From: Methylorubrum populi
Lineage (GTDB): Bacteria > Pseudomonadota > Alphaproteobacteria > Rhizobiales > Beijerinckiaceae
NCBI GenBank assembly: GCA_020741775.1
Contig: DYYG01000005.1
Span: 31,504-95,503, forward strand
Direction: 5' to 3'
Length of the DNA stretch: 64,000 bases
The notes beneath the pieces are model-generated. The model saw only the letters and a program-made list of their open reading frames with translations. It was not told where the DNA came from and ran no database searches. Positions 26,116-35,433 of this stretch are shown piece by piece (position 1 is the first letter of the stretch; each line of letters starts with the position of its first letter). The position numbers and the translations under genes are program-made.

Positions 26116-26676
26116 TTGGCCCATTCCGATAACGGCCCGCCGCAGATGCATGCCACCACGATCCTGATGGTCCGCAAGGCGGGCCGGGTGGTGATCGGCG
26201 GCGACGGTCAGGTCAGCCTCGGCCAGACCATCGTGAAGGGCAATGCCCGCAAGGTGCGGCGGCTTGCCAAGGGCAGCGTGATCGGCGGATTCGCCGGGGC
26301 CACCGCCGACGCCTTCACCCTGTTCGAGCGGCTGGAGGGCAAGCTGGAGCAGTATCCCGGCCAGCTCACCCGCGCCTGCGTCGAGCTCACCAAGGATTGG
26401 CGCACCGACCGCTATCTCCGCCGCCTGGAGGCGATGATGCTGGTGGCCGACAAGGAGGTGAGCCTGCTGCTCTCCGGCTCCGGCGACGTGCTCGAACCCG
26501 AGACCGGGGTGATGGCGATCGGCTCCGGCGGCAATTACGCCCTGGCCGCCGCCCGCGCCCTGGAAGAGGGCGACCTCGACGCCGAGGCGATCGTGCGGCG
26601 GGCGATGAAGATCGCCGCCGACATCTGCGTCTACACCAATGGCAGCCTCGTCCTCGAATCCCTCGACGCCGTCTGA
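26116..26676 (+). CDS. hslV: ATP-dependent protease peptidase subunit HslV
   Basis: 186 residues from TTG 26116, chosen because GGAG lies 7 bases upstream; ATG 26146 (176 residues) has no visible ribosome site. Maturation should expose a threonine of [13 protein letters not shown] as N-terminal nucleophile, so the first 12-13 residues are a propeptide, as in other alphaproteobacteria. The T1-peptidase core is clear: [59 protein letters not shown]. HslV forms a double hexamer capped by HslU, the next gene. Confidence 0.95.
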   Translation: MAHSDNGPPQMHATTILMVRKAGRVVIGGDGQVSLGQTIVKGNARKVRRLAKGSVIGGFAGATADAFTLFERLEGKLEQYPGQLTRACVELTKDWRTDRYLRRLEAMMLVADKEVSLLLSGSGDVLEPETGVMAIGSGGNYALAAARALEEGDLDAEAIVRRAMKIAADICVYTNGSLVLESLDAV

Positions 26677-26777
26677 GGACCGCCCTCCCTGGAAAGGCGG
26701 CTTAGCCCCGCTTAGATCGATTGTCGGGAGGTTTCGCGCCTCTCCGCCAAGTTCCAAAAATCGGCCGCAGGAGCCCG

Positions 26778-28091
26778 ATGACCACCTTCTCTCCCCGCGA
26801 GATCGTCTCCGAGCTCGATCGTTTCATCGTCGGCCAGAAGGACGCCAAGCGCGCCGTCGCCATCGCCCTGCGCAACCGCTGGCGCCGCCAGCAGCTCACG
26901 GGGCCGCTACGGGACGAGGTGGCGCCGAAGAATATCCTGATGATCGGGCCGACCGGCTGCGGCAAGACCGAGATCGCCCGGCGGCTGGCCCGGCTCGCGG
27001 GCGCGCCCTTCCTGAAGATCGAGGCCACCAAGTTCACGGAGGTCGGCTATGTCGGCCGCGACGTCGAGCAGATCGTGCGCGATCTCGTCGAGGTCGGCAT
27101 CGGCCTGACCCGAGAGGAGAAGCGCAAGGCGGTCAAGGCCAAGGCGGAAGCGGCCGCCGAGGCCCGCATCCTCGACGCGCTGGTGGGGCCGACCGCCAGC
27201 CAGGCGACCCGCGAGAGCTTCCGCAAGAAGCTGCGCAACAGCGAACTCGACGACAAGGAAGTCGAGATCGAACTCGCGGCGGGCGGGTCGCAGGGCATGC
27301 CGATGTTCGAGATCCCCGGCATGCCGGGGGCCTCCATGGGCGCGATCAACCTGTCCGACATGCTCGGCAAGGCGCTGGGCGGCCAGCGGGGCAAGCCCCG
27401 CCGCATCACCGTGGCCGATGCCTACGCGCCCTTGATCGCCGAGGAGAGCGACAAGCTCGTGGACGACGACGCCCTCACCCGCGAGGCGATCCGCGAGGTC
27501 GAGGATAACGGCATCGTCTTCCTCGACGAGATCGACAAGATCTGCGCCCGGGAGGGCCGCTCCGGCGCCGACGTCTCCCGCGAGGGCGTGCAGCGCGACC
27601 TGCTGCCGCTGATCGAGGGGACCACGGTCGCGACGAAGCACGGGTCGGTGAAGACCGACCACATCCTGTTCATCGCCTCCGGCGCCTTCCACGTCTCCAA
27701 GCCCTCGGACCTGCTGCCGGAATTGCAGGGCCGCCTGCCGATCCGCGTCGAGTTGCAGCCGCTCACCGTCGAGGATTTCAAGCAGATCCTCACCACCACG
27801 GAGGCGAGCCTGATCAAGCAGACCGTCGCCCTGATGCAGACCGAGGGCGTGACCCTCGACTTCACCGAGGATGCCATCGATGCCCTCGCCCGCGTGGCGG
27901 TGGAGGTGAACGGCTCGGTGGAGAATATCGGCGCCCGGCGCCTCCAGACCGTGCTGGAGCGCGTCATCGACGAGATCTCGTTCACCGCCACCGACCGCTC
28001 CGGCGAGACCGTGCCGATCGATGCCGCCTATGTGCGTGAGCGCGTGGCGGATCTTGCCGCCAACACGGATCTGAGCCGCTTCATCCTCTGA
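26778..28091 (+). CDS. hslU: ATP-dependent protease ATPase subunit HslU
   Basis: 437 residues from ATG 26778 with AGGAG five bases upstream. AAA+ ATPase of the HslUV protease: N-terminal [20 protein letters not shown], Walker [14 protein letters not shown], pore/GYVG motif ([20 protein letters not shown]), Walker [14 protein letters not shown], and the C-terminal sensor region ([20 protein letters not shown]). It unfolds substrates and feeds them to HslV. The pair is probably an operon with a 101-bp gap. A strong hairpin follows at 28094-28122. Confidence 0.97.
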   Translation: MTTFSPREIVSELDRFIVGQKDAKRAVAIALRNRWRRQQLTGPLRDEVAPKNILMIGPTGCGKTEIARRLARLAGAPFLKIEATKFTEVGYVGRDVEQIVRDLVEVGIGLTREEKRKAVKAKAEAAAEARILDALVGPTASQATRESFRKKLRNSELDDKEVEIELAAGGSQGMPMFEIPGMPGASMGAINLSDMLGKALGGQRGKPRRITVADAYAPLIAEESDKLVDDDALTREAIREVEDNGIVFLDEIDKICAREGRSGADVSREGVQRDLLPLIEGTTVATKHGSVKTDHILFIASGAFHVSKPSDLLPELQGRLPIRVELQPLTVEDFKQILTTTEASLIKQTVALMQTEGVTLDFTEDAIDALARVAVEVNGSVENIGARRLQTVLERVIDEISFTATDRSGETVPIDAAYVRERVADLAANTDLSRFIL

Positions 28092-28093
28092 TT

Positions 28094-28182
28094 CGGGATC
28101 CGCTCGATCGAAGCGGATCCCGTATCCGCAAGCCGGCGCGGCGCCTGAGCGAAGCCCAGATCCGCCATCCCGAAGGGATCAA
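28094..28182. repeat. Dispersed intergenic hairpin repeat, copy 1 (interrupted)
   Basis: Begins with an 11-bp perfect stem (28094-28104 with 28112-28122) just after hslU, which could act as its terminator, and continues to a 22-bp core at 28161-28182 identical to 63445-63466. The second copy, after the CDF gene, closes its distal hairpin with a 10-bp arm that is missing here. The sequence instead runs into the IS110 element, so the element probably disrupted this copy. Confidence 0.7.
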
Positions 28183-28190
28183 ACGGCGAC

Positions 28191-28228
28191 TGTATTGCGG
28201 GTCAATTGGTGTATTGCGGGTCAATTGG
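28191..28228. repeat. Tandem 19-bp duplication at the IS110 right end
   Basis: The 19-mer TGTATTGCGGGTCAATTGG occurs twice head to tail (28191-28209 and 28210-28228). The inner copy contains the transposase stop codon. It marks the right end of the element or a scar of its insertion. Confidence 0.85.
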
Positions 28229-29171
28229 CCACGTCGCTTTCGGCGAAGGTTTTGTCGTCTCGGACGAGGGCATTGGCGAGGACGACGAGGCGGCGGCCGG
28301 TGGCGACGATGGCGACCTTGGCGGGCTTTCCCGCTTCGCGCATCGCCTTGTAGGGGGCTGTGAAGGCAGGACAGGCCCGGGCTGCGACCATGCCGGCCAT
28401 GTAGAACGCCGTTCTGAGGCAGGGTCGGCCGCCGGCGATGGCGTGACGTCCGGGGTGGCGACCGCTCTGGGTGGGATGAGGGGCCATGCCGGCCAGGCTC
28501 GCGGCGGCCTTGCGGTCGATGGCTCCGAGTTCGGGCATGTCCGTGATCAGAACGGTGGCGATGCGCCGGCCGATCCCAGGGATCGAGGTCAGGATGGTCC
28601 GTTTGCGGGCGAGGTCCGGAGCCGCGGCGATGCGCCGGTCGAGCGCGGTCTCGACCTCGGCACAGGCGGCCTCCAGGCTATCGATCACCGCCCTGTGGCT
28701 GTCGGCCACCAGCGGATCGAGCGCCTGCTTGAGCCGGGTCTTCTCCAGGGCGATCAGTTCGGTGAGTTGGCGGCGACGGGTCGAGAGCGCCTTGAGCGCG
28801 ATCTGATCGGGCTCAGGGGCGGGGCGCAGGTGCTCGGGCATGCGCTGAGCAAAGCGCGCGATGAGCGCGGCGTCCAGCCGATCAGTCTTGGCGATTACCC
28901 CCTCGGCCGTGCGGAAGGCCCTGATCCGGCGCGGATCGACCAGACCCACGGGCAGGCCGGCCGCACTCAGAGCCGCGGTCACAGGGTAGGCGTAGGGGCC
29001 GATGGCCTCCAGGGCGACCCGCTGCACACCCCGGCTCGTCACGGCGGCGATCAGGTCGCGAATGCCGGCCGGGGTATTGTCACACCGGAGCGGCTTGGCG
29101 GCGGGGTGGAACCCGAGATCAAGGAAGTCCTTGCCGACATCGATACCGGCTGTGGGGACGGAGCTGAGCAT
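28221..29171 (-). CDS. IS110-family transposase
   Basis: 316 residues from ATG 29171. N-terminal RuvC-like DEDD domain: AGIDVGKDFLDLG (first Asp), VALEAIGPYAYPV (Glu) and AKTDRLDAALIARFA (two Asp). C-terminal transposase_20 domain: LTSIPGIGRRIATVLITDMP and SLAGMAPHPTQSGRHPGRHA with the candidate catalytic serine, then LRTAFYMAGMVA. All motifs are intact, so the element may still be active. IS110 enzymes use an RNA encoded in the non-coding flank to choose target and donor sites. A longer upstream frame exists but lacks family similarity. Confidence 0.93.
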   Translation of the reverse strand: MLSSVPTAGIDVGKDFLDLGFHPAAKPLRCDNTPAGIRDLIAAVTSRGVQRVALEAIGPYAYPVTAALSAAGLPVGLVDPRRIRAFRTAEGVIAKTDRLDAALIARFAQRMPEHLRPAPEPDQIALKALSTRRRQLTELIALEKTRLKQALDPLVADSHRAVIDSLEAACAEVETALDRRIAAAPDLARKRTILTSIPGIGRRIATVLITDMPELGAIDRKAAASLAGMAPHPTQSGRHPGRHAIAGGRPCLRTAFYMAGMVAARACPAFTAPYKAMREAGKPAKVAIVATGRRLVVLANALVRDDKTFAESDVAN

Positions 29172-29345
29172 GGCCGATCCTGTCCTGTACGCGGGCGCCC
29201 GCCGGAGCGGAGCCCAAGCGACTGTTCGGAGTACGCACGACAGGGCGTCCGGGATCATGCCGATTGACGATCGTGGCACGAGGGGCGAGCGACCCACACG
29301 GGAACAGACCTGGATCTCGTAAGAGCGCCGGACGCCCAAGCCGTA
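29172..29345 (-). ncRNA. Candidate bridge RNA region of the IS110 element
   Basis: The non-coding leader upstream of the transposase contains a 10-bp perfect inverted repeat (29243-29252 with 29328-29337, GGGCGTCCGG and its complement) enclosing 75 bases. In IS110 elements the 5' leader encodes the bridge RNA, a structured RNA with two internal loops that pair with target and donor DNA. Position and long-range pairing fit, but loops and ends have not been modelled. Confidence 0.4.
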
Positions 29346-29739
29346 TCAAATCACGGCCAGCCTTCAGGTACAGGATGTCGTATGAGCCGCGACATCCGTC
29401 GATCCTTTCGGAAGCACGGATGTCGTCGGCACCTCGGATGCGGCGCGGGTTCGCCGTTCCTGAAGGGCTCGGGTTAAAGCCTTTCGGCGGCACAATCCGT
29501 TCGGATCGATTTGTGCCGCAGATGGCGTAAAGGCCTGAAAAGATCGGTCAGGGGCGCTCTGGCCGGTCGATCTTCCGTCGAATGCGGCGGATCGGAGGAG
29601 CTGCGCTTCGCTGCGAATGTTGCGCGAATGCGATCAGGCCGCTGCGAAACAAGTGTCGAGTGCCGCGAATGTTGCAGGGCGGGGACAGCCGAACCGATCA
29701 AACCATGCTCTAAGCTGACATAACCAGCCGAGCCGGTCG
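29346..29739. other. Non-coding stretch between the IS element and the LuxR-type gene
   Basis: No convincing gene. It holds three copies of GGATGTCG or its complement (29373-29380, 29390-29399, 29416-29425); copy 2 can pair with copy 1 (8 bp) or with copy 3 (10 bp). It also holds a 9-bp stem (29487-29495 with 29511-29519, GCGGCACAA and its complement) around a 15-base loop. Neither is followed by a T run, so these are more likely protein-binding sites or IS-end structures than terminators. Confidence 0.6.
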
Positions 29740-30867
29740 ATGTCACGTTTCGACGCCCTTGCCTTGATCGACGCATGCTACGCGGCGGCCCTCGATCCCG
29801 AGAAATGGCCCAGCGCGCTGGATGGCATCGCCGATGCGGCGGAGGCGCGGGGTGCCGTGATCGTGTCGCATGATCCGCGGCGCACGGCCCAAACCCTGGC
29901 CTCCGAGCGCATCGCCGAGGTGAACCACGATTACGGCGTCGGTGGTTGGTGGCAGCACGATACCCGCATCCGCCTCGGTCGCGAGCGCGGCCTGTTGAGG
30001 CCGGGCACCATCACTGTCGACGAGATGTATATCGCGCCCGAGGAAAAGCGTTCCGATCCGTTCTTCCAGCATTTCCTCAGCCGGCACAGCCTCGGCAATC
30101 TTTGCGGCTATATCGACGCCGACCCTATCGACCGCCACACCCTCTCGTTCAGCCTGCCCCGCGACGCCCGCATGGGCTCGTTCGAGGGCGCCGAGATCGA
30201 GCGGCTGCGCCTGATCGGTCCGCATGTCGTCCGTGCCTTCAAGCTCGCGACCCTGGTTGGCGAGATGCGCCGCGAGACGGAGGGGCTGACCTCGGCCCTG
30301 GAACGGATGCGGGCGGGCGTGATCGTGCTCGACCGGCATGGCCGTGTCCGGCTCGTCAGCCCGGCGGCGGAGACATTGGGGGCCGGTTATTTCGTCCTGC
30401 GCAGCGGCGTGGTGCCGGAGGCGGCGGAGCCGGCCGATCGCGGGCGCTTCGATCGCTTCCTGGCGGAGGCGCTGCCGACCGGGACTTGGCCGCGACAGGG
30501 CACGATGCTTCTGCGCCGCCGGGGCGGCGGCCACCCGCTTTTCGTCGAAGCGATGCCGCTGCGGGGCGGTGATCCGTTCCCGGCGGCGGGCAGCGGCCTG
30601 GATGGCGGAGCGGTCCTGCTGCTGCGCGATCTGCTCGCCCCGGCCACACGCCCGATCGAGCCGCTCCTCGAACAGCTCGGCCTGACCCGGGCGGAGGCGC
30701 GGGTCGCGGCCCTGGTCGGCCGGGGATCGCCGCCGCGGGAGGCGGCGGACCAACTCGCGGTCGGCGAGAGCACCGTGCGCAGCCATCTCAGGGCGGCCTA
30801 TGCCAAGCTGGCGATCCATCGTCAGAGCGAGCTGGCGGTGCTCATCACCCGCCTCGACAGCCTATGA
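29740..30867 (+). CDS. LuxR-type (HTH) transcriptional regulator
   Basis: 375 residues. The C terminus is a LuxR/GerE helix-turn-helix (LGLTRAEARVAALVGRGSPP; REAADQLAVGESTVRSHLRA; AYAKLAIHRQSELAVLI). The middle (about 190-290) resembles a PAS-like sensor (ERMRAGVIVLDRHGRVRLVS), and the N-terminal half is an unassigned domain. It is not a typical homoserine-lactone receptor. Convergent with the Kef-type gene downstream; no obvious target gene is nearby. Confidence 0.8.
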   Translation: MSRFDALALIDACYAAALDPEKWPSALDGIADAAEARGAVIVSHDPRRTAQTLASERIAEVNHDYGVGGWWQHDTRIRLGRERGLLRPGTITVDEMYIAPEEKRSDPFFQHFLSRHSLGNLCGYIDADPIDRHTLSFSLPRDARMGSFEGAEIERLRLIGPHVVRAFKLATLVGEMRRETEGLTSALERMRAGVIVLDRHGRVRLVSPAAETLGAGYFVLRSGVVPEAAEPADRGRFDRFLAEALPTGTWPRQGTMLLRRRGGGHPLFVEAMPLRGGDPFPAAGSGLDGGAVLLLRDLLAPATRPIEPLLEQLGLTRAEARVAALVGRGSPPREAADQLAVGESTVRSHLRAAYAKLAIHRQSELAVLITRLDSL

Positions 30868-31015
30868 GAGCCTGTTCGCGCCGGGTGGCGGGGGGCATCC
30901 CGCGCGCGCCCTCATCCTTCGAGGCTCCCCTCGGTCGCATCTCACGGTGAGAGCGTAGCAGGGGCGAGGTGATCGCTGCGATGCCGTTGCAGAGGCGGGA
31001 CCGCCCCTGAGGCGC

Positions 31016-32830
31016 TTACTCGGCATCGTCCCGGCGCTGGCGCAGCTCGGGTGCCGGCTGCTCGGGTTCGGTGACCGGGCTCGTCCGGCTCTCGGAACGG
31101 CTCGAATCCACGAAGAGCCGCGCCTCGCCCTCGCGCACGCCGAGACTGCGCAGCGCGTAGGTCATCATGCCGAGCGCCAGCTCCCGCTCGGCCATGAGGA
31201 CGAGGCCGACGCCGTCCTCCTCCAGCTTGCGGCGCTCGGTCTCGCTGTGGGTGCGCACCACGCTGTCGATGCCGGGATTGGTCGCGCGGGCCTTGGCGAG
31301 CAGCCGCCGGGCCTGGTGCGGATCGGGCGTCGCCACCACGACGAGGCGGGCGCAGGCGATGTCGGCGGCGTCCAGGATGCCGGGGGCGGTGGCGTCGCCG
31401 AACACCGCCGGAACGCCCTGGGCGCGCAGATCCTCGACCCGGCGCCGGTCGCGCTCCACCACCACGAAGGGCAGGTTCCAATCCTGCAGCGCCTGGCCGA
31501 TGGCGCTACCGACGCGTCCATAGCCGATGATGACCGCGTGGTCGCGCAGGCCCTCGGCGGCATTGTTCAGGGGCGGCGGCGCCGGGGAACGGCGCTCCAG
31601 GCGGCGGCGCAACTCCGGCCGCTCGCCGAGCCAGCGCGACACCCGATCCGACAGCACGAAGAACAGCGGGTTGAGGGTGATCGACAGCAGCGCGCCGCCG
31701 AGGATCAGGTCGCGTCCTTCCTCGGGCAGGAGCTTCAACGCGATGCCGAGCCCGGCCAGGATGAACGAGAACTCGCCGATCTGCGCGAGGCTCGCGGCGA
31801 TGGTGAGCGCCGTGCCGACGGGATGGCCGAAGGCGAGGACGATGGCGACCGCCGCCAGCGACTTGCCCAGGACGATGACGCCGACGACGCCGAGGATCGA
31901 CAGGGGCGCGCGCAGCACGATCCCCGGATCGAACAACATGCCGACCGAGACGAAGAACAGAACCGCGAAGGCGTCCTGCAACGGCAGCGAATCCGCCGCC
32001 GCCTGATGGCTGAGGTCGGATTCGGCGAGCACCATGCCGGCGAAGAAGGCACCGAGGGCGAAGGACACCCCGAACAGTTCCGACGACGCGAAGGCGATGC
32101 CGACGGCGCTGGCCAGCACCGCGAGGGTGAACAATTCCCGGGAGCCGGTCCGCGCGGCGAGCCCCAGCAGGTAGGGCACGAGGCGCCGCCCGCCCACCAG
32201 CATCACCGCCACGAACACGCTGACCTTGGCGAGCGTCAGACCCAGCGTCACCCACAGGCCCGCCGAGGCGCCGTGCTGGGCGCTCCCCGACATCGCCTCG
32301 CCGCCGAGGGACGGGGCGAGCGCCGGCAGCAGCACCAGGGCCACTACCATGGCCAGATCCTCGACGATCAGCCAGCCGACGGCGATGCGCCCCTTGTCGG
32401 TGTCGAGGAGTCCCTGCCCTTCGAGGGCCCGCAGCAGCACGACGGTGCTCGCCACTGAGAGGGCCAGGCCGAAGACGAGGCCCGCCCCGGCGCCCCAGCC
32501 GAAGGCCCAGGCGAGCCCGGCCCCCATGGCGGTCGCCACGCCGATCTGAACGATCGCGCCGGGCAGCGCGATGGCGCGAACGGTGAGCAGATCGCCGATC
32601 GAGAAATGCAGGCCGACCCCGAACATCAGCAGGATCACGCCGAGTTCGGCGAGCTGGCTTGCCAGGGCCGGATCGCCGACGAAGCCGGGGGTGAAGGGGC
32701 CGATGGCGATGCCGGCCACGAGGTAGCCGACGAGGGGGGGCAGCCGAATCCGCTGAGCCAGCATGCCGCCGAGGAACGCGCAGGCCAGACCCAGCGCGAT
32801 GATCGAGATGAGTCCCGTGGCGTGATGCAA
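31016..32830 (-). CDS. ybaL: Kef/YbaL-type monovalent cation:proton antiporter with RCK domain
   Basis: 604 residues. About 12 transmembrane helices form a CPA2 Na+/H+ exchanger domain (RLPPLVGYLVAGIAIGPFTP; LSVASTVVLLRALEGQGLLD; FFVSVGMLFDPGIVL). A C-terminal TrkA-N/RCK domain has the nucleotide-binding fold (DHAVIIGYGRVGSAIGQALQ) and the ERDRRRVEDLRAQGVPAVFG motif. Closest in layout to E. coli YbaL. It likely exports K+ or Na+ against protons under NAD(H) control. The regulatory glutathione site of KefB/C is not evident. Confidence 0.88.
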   Translation of the reverse strand: MHHATGLISIIALGLACAFLGGMLAQRIRLPPLVGYLVAGIAIGPFTPGFVGDPALASQLAELGVILLMFGVGLHFSIGDLLTVRAIALPGAIVQIGVATAMGAGLAWAFGWGAGAGLVFGLALSVASTVVLLRALEGQGLLDTDKGRIAVGWLIVEDLAMVVALVLLPALAPSLGGEAMSGSAQHGASAGLWVTLGLTLAKVSVFVAVMLVGGRRLVPYLLGLAARTGSRELFTLAVLASAVGIAFASSELFGVSFALGAFFAGMVLAESDLSHQAAADSLPLQDAFAVLFFVSVGMLFDPGIVLRAPLSILGVVGVIVLGKSLAAVAIVLAFGHPVGTALTIAASLAQIGEFSFILAGLGIALKLLPEEGRDLILGGALLSITLNPLFFVLSDRVSRWLGERPELRRRLERRSPAPPPLNNAAEGLRDHAVIIGYGRVGSAIGQALQDWNLPFVVVERDRRRVEDLRAQGVPAVFGDATAPGILDAADIACARLVVVATPDPHQARRLLAKARATNPGIDSVVRTHSETERRKLEEDGVGLVLMAERELALGMMTYALRSLGVREGEARLFVDSSRSESRTSPVTEPEQPAPELRQRRDDAE

Positions 32831-32940
32831 CGCGATCGAACCCTCGCGGGGCGCGAGGCGGCCCCCAGGTTCTGATTAAGGCAAATCACGGTCCCGTGTC
32901 CGCAGTCTCGGGGCTGCGAACACGATCATCCCGCGATTCC

Positions 32941-34773
32941 TCAGGCTTTCATGCGGACATAGGTGCCCGGCGCCGGCCCGAGGGACGGCAGGGCGCTTTC
33001 TCCCGGAATGCGGGCGGGCACGCGCTCGGGAGCTTGGCTCTCGAGCCAGGTGAACCAGTAGGGCCACCACGAGCCCGGATGCTCGGTCGCCTTCTCGATC
33101 CAGTCCTCGAAGCGGCCCTTGGCCGGCCCGCCCGTGCGGAACCCGTATTTGGCTTTCCCGCCCGGCGGGTTGACCACGCCGGCGATGTGGCCCGAGCCGG
33201 CCAGCACGTAATCGACCTTGCCGCCGAACTTGCCGGAGCCCTCGAACACCGAGAGCGCCGGAGCGATGTGGTCCTCGCGGGTGGCGAGATTGAAGATGGG
33301 CACCTTCACCTTCTTCAGGTCGAGGCGCACGTTGCCGATCACCATCTGCCCCTTGGCCAGGGTGTTGTTGAGGTAGCAATTGCGCAGGTAGAACGAGTGG
33401 TTGGCCGCCGGCATCCGTGTCGCGTCGGCATTCCAGTAGAGCAGGTCGAAGGCCGCCGGCGGTTTGCCGCGCACGTAATTGTTGACGACGTAAGACCAGA
33501 TCAGGTCGTTCGGCCGCAGCATGTTGAAGGCGTTGGCCATGCGGGCGCCTTCCAGATAGCCCCGCTCGGCCATCCGCTCCTCGATGACCTTGATCTGCTC
33601 CTCATCGGCGAAGACCTTGAGATCGCCCGCATGGGTGAAGTCCACCTGCGTGGTGAGGAAGGTCGCACTCTTGATGCGCCGGTTGCCGGTGGCGGCCTGA
33701 TAGGCCAGCGTCACGGCGAGCAGGGTGCCGCCGACGCAGTAACCCGCCGCCGATACCTCGCTCTCGCCGGTGGCAACGCCGATCATGTCGATGGCGGTCT
33801 CGATGCCTTCGCGCATGTAGGATTCGAAATCCTTGTCGCGGTGGCGCTCGTCCGGATTCACCCAGGAGATCACGAAGACGGTGATGCCCTGGGACACCAT
33901 CCAGCCGATCAGGCTCTTCTGCGGGTTGAGATCGAGGATGTAGAACTTGTTGATCCAGGGCGGCACGATCAGCAATGGGCGCTTCAGCACCGTCTCGGTC
34001 TTGGGCGCGTACTGAATCAGCTCCATCAGGTCGTTGCGGAAGATGACCTCGCCGGGGGTCACCGCCACGTCCTCGCCGAAGGTGAAGGCGGTGAGGTCGG
34101 TCTGGCGTACCCGGAGCTGCCCGCCGCCCGCCTGCAGATCCTCCTGCAGCATCTTCATGCCGCGCATCAGGTTGGCCCCACCCTCCTCCAGCGTCTGGCG
34201 CAGGAGTTCGGGGTTGGTCATCACGAAGTTCGAGGGCGAATAGGCGGAGAGGAGCTGGCGCAGGTAGAATTCCGCCTTGTGGCGGGTGTGCTCGTCGATC
34301 CCTTCGGCCTTCTCCACCAGCTCCTCGGCCCAGTGGCCGAGGATCAGGTAGCTCTGCTTGATGATGTCGAAGATCGGGTTGGCGGTCCAATCGGCATGGG
34401 CGAAACGTTTATCCTTCGCCTCCGGTTGCGCCACCGGGCTGGCCGCCGCACCCTGCATCCGGCTGATGGTCGAGGCCCAGAGGGCGGCGAAGGACTGGTT
34501 GAGCTTGGCCTGGGCCTGAAGCGCCTTCTCGGGATCCTTCATCCACGTTTCGGCGACCCGCGTCAGAGTGCGGGTCATCTCGTCGATCTCCTCGGCGCCC
34601 TGAAGCTTGGCGCCCTGGAACGCGCCGCCGCCGAACGCTCCGCCCTGGCCGGTCGGCTCGAACGGCTTCAGGGACGCCGTCGCCGTTTGCCGAAAGGCTT
34701 CCGCCAGCTGATTCGCGCTCCGCGCGATCGCCTCGAAATCCGGCACTGCCAGGTCTGTCCGCTCCGTCGCCAC
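32941..34773 (-). CDS. phaC: Class I poly(3-hydroxyalkanoate) synthase PhaC
   Basis: 610 residues from GTG 34773, preceded by GGGAGGG eight bases upstream; a longer ATG start ten codons earlier is possible. The lipase-box cysteine is in GYCVGGTL, the catalytic aspartate in FNLATREDHIAP and the histidine in GSGHIAGVV, the class I triad. The N-terminal PhaC_N domain and the WWPYWFTWL C-terminal motif are present. It polymerises (R)-3-hydroxybutyryl-CoA into PHA granules. The sequence strongly recalls Methylobacterium PhaC. It stands apart from phaAB. Confidence 0.97.
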   Translation of the reverse strand: MATERTDLAVPDFEAIARSANQLAEAFRQTATASLKPFEPTGQGGAFGGGAFQGAKLQGAEEIDEMTRTLTRVAETWMKDPEKALQAQAKLNQSFAALWASTISRMQGAAASPVAQPEAKDKRFAHADWTANPIFDIIKQSYLILGHWAEELVEKAEGIDEHTRHKAEFYLRQLLSAYSPSNFVMTNPELLRQTLEEGGANLMRGMKMLQEDLQAGGGQLRVRQTDLTAFTFGEDVAVTPGEVIFRNDLMELIQYAPKTETVLKRPLLIVPPWINKFYILDLNPQKSLIGWMVSQGITVFVISWVNPDERHRDKDFESYMREGIETAIDMIGVATGESEVSAAGYCVGGTLLAVTLAYQAATGNRRIKSATFLTTQVDFTHAGDLKVFADEEQIKVIEERMAERGYLEGARMANAFNMLRPNDLIWSYVVNNYVRGKPPAAFDLLYWNADATRMPAANHSFYLRNCYLNNTLAKGQMVIGNVRLDLKKVKVPIFNLATREDHIAPALSVFEGSGKFGGKVDYVLAGSGHIAGVVNPPGGKAKYGFRTGGPAKGRFEDWIEKATEHPGSWWPYWFTWLESQAPERVPARIPGESALPSLGPAPGTYVRMKA

Positions 34774-34899
34774 CCGACATGCCCTCCCAGGATCGGCTCG
34801 CATGGCGCCATGTCCGGCGTCCCGAGCCTCGTTTCCGACAAATTAACGCTCCACCTCCCACATGTCGCCCGCCCCAGGCTCCATTTCCAGACCGTTGTC

Positions 34900-35295
34900 A
34901 TGACCGTGAGCCACGCCGTCCGCGTGATCGCCCCCCGCCGGATCGCTTTCCGCGGGATCGCCCTGGCCATGCCGGTCCTTGCCATATCCGCATGCCTCGG
35001 CGGCTGCTCCAGCGACGTGAATCCTCTGAAATCCGCCTTCGTCGATGCCGGCTACGGCCCGAAGCGCGTGGACGCACCCGATTTCGTGGCGAAGTCCCGC
35101 AAGAGCGATGCGGATTACATGCCGGTGGGCGAATCGGCGCCGCGCCGCGCGATCCGCGCCCGCAACGCCGCCGGGCAGAGCGCCCTGGAGGCGGAGCTGG
35201 AGGGCGCTCGCAGCCGCAACGAGGTCAAGGGTCGTGCGGCGGAGGGCGCTGCCAAGGATGCCGCCAAGGGGCTCACCCCCAACCCGGTCCAGTAG
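34900..35295 (+). CDS. Small predicted lipoprotein
   Basis: 131 residues from ATG 34900. An N-terminal basic stretch and hydrophobic segment (IALAMPVLAISACLGGCSSD) end in a lipobox with Cys at about residue 38. The mature part is charged and helical (AALEAELEGARSRNEVKGRA-like) and resembles no family I know. A start at a later codon would give a more typical lipoprotein signal. It diverges from phaC. Confidence 0.65.
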   Translation: MTVSHAVRVIAPRRIAFRGIALAMPVLAISACLGGCSSDVNPLKSAFVDAGYGPKRVDAPDFVAKSRKSDADYMPVGESAPRRAIRARNAAGQSALEAELEGARSRNEVKGRAAEGAAKDAAKGLTPNPVQ

Positions 35296-35433
35296 AAACC
35301 CCCGTGCTGCCATTGCGGCAGGGGCACAAAATCAGAGTCGGCGCGCGGCCGCGTCGATGGTAAACAGGTCGACTCCTCACCGCCGATAACAATGCGGGAG
35401 GATGCGTTCCGCGACACCGGACAGAACCACGCC

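Larger units (their letters stand above)
28191..29425 (-). mobile_element. IS110-family insertion sequence (ends approximate)
   Basis: One DEDD/serine transposase gene with a short 3' flank and a long non-coding 5' flank, the layout of the IS110 (not IS1111) group. No terminal inverted repeats were found, as expected for this family. The right end lies near the tandem 19-mer; the left end is not defined and is placed at a repeated GGATGTCG motif only as an estimate. The element sits in the intergenic space between hslU and a LuxR-type gene, next to a hairpin repeat. Confidence 0.6.

Noticed and set aside
29487..29519. Rho-independent terminator between the IS and the LuxR-type gene
   Set aside because: The 9-bp stem has a long 15-base loop and no T run on either side; it is better described as an inverted repeat of unknown role.
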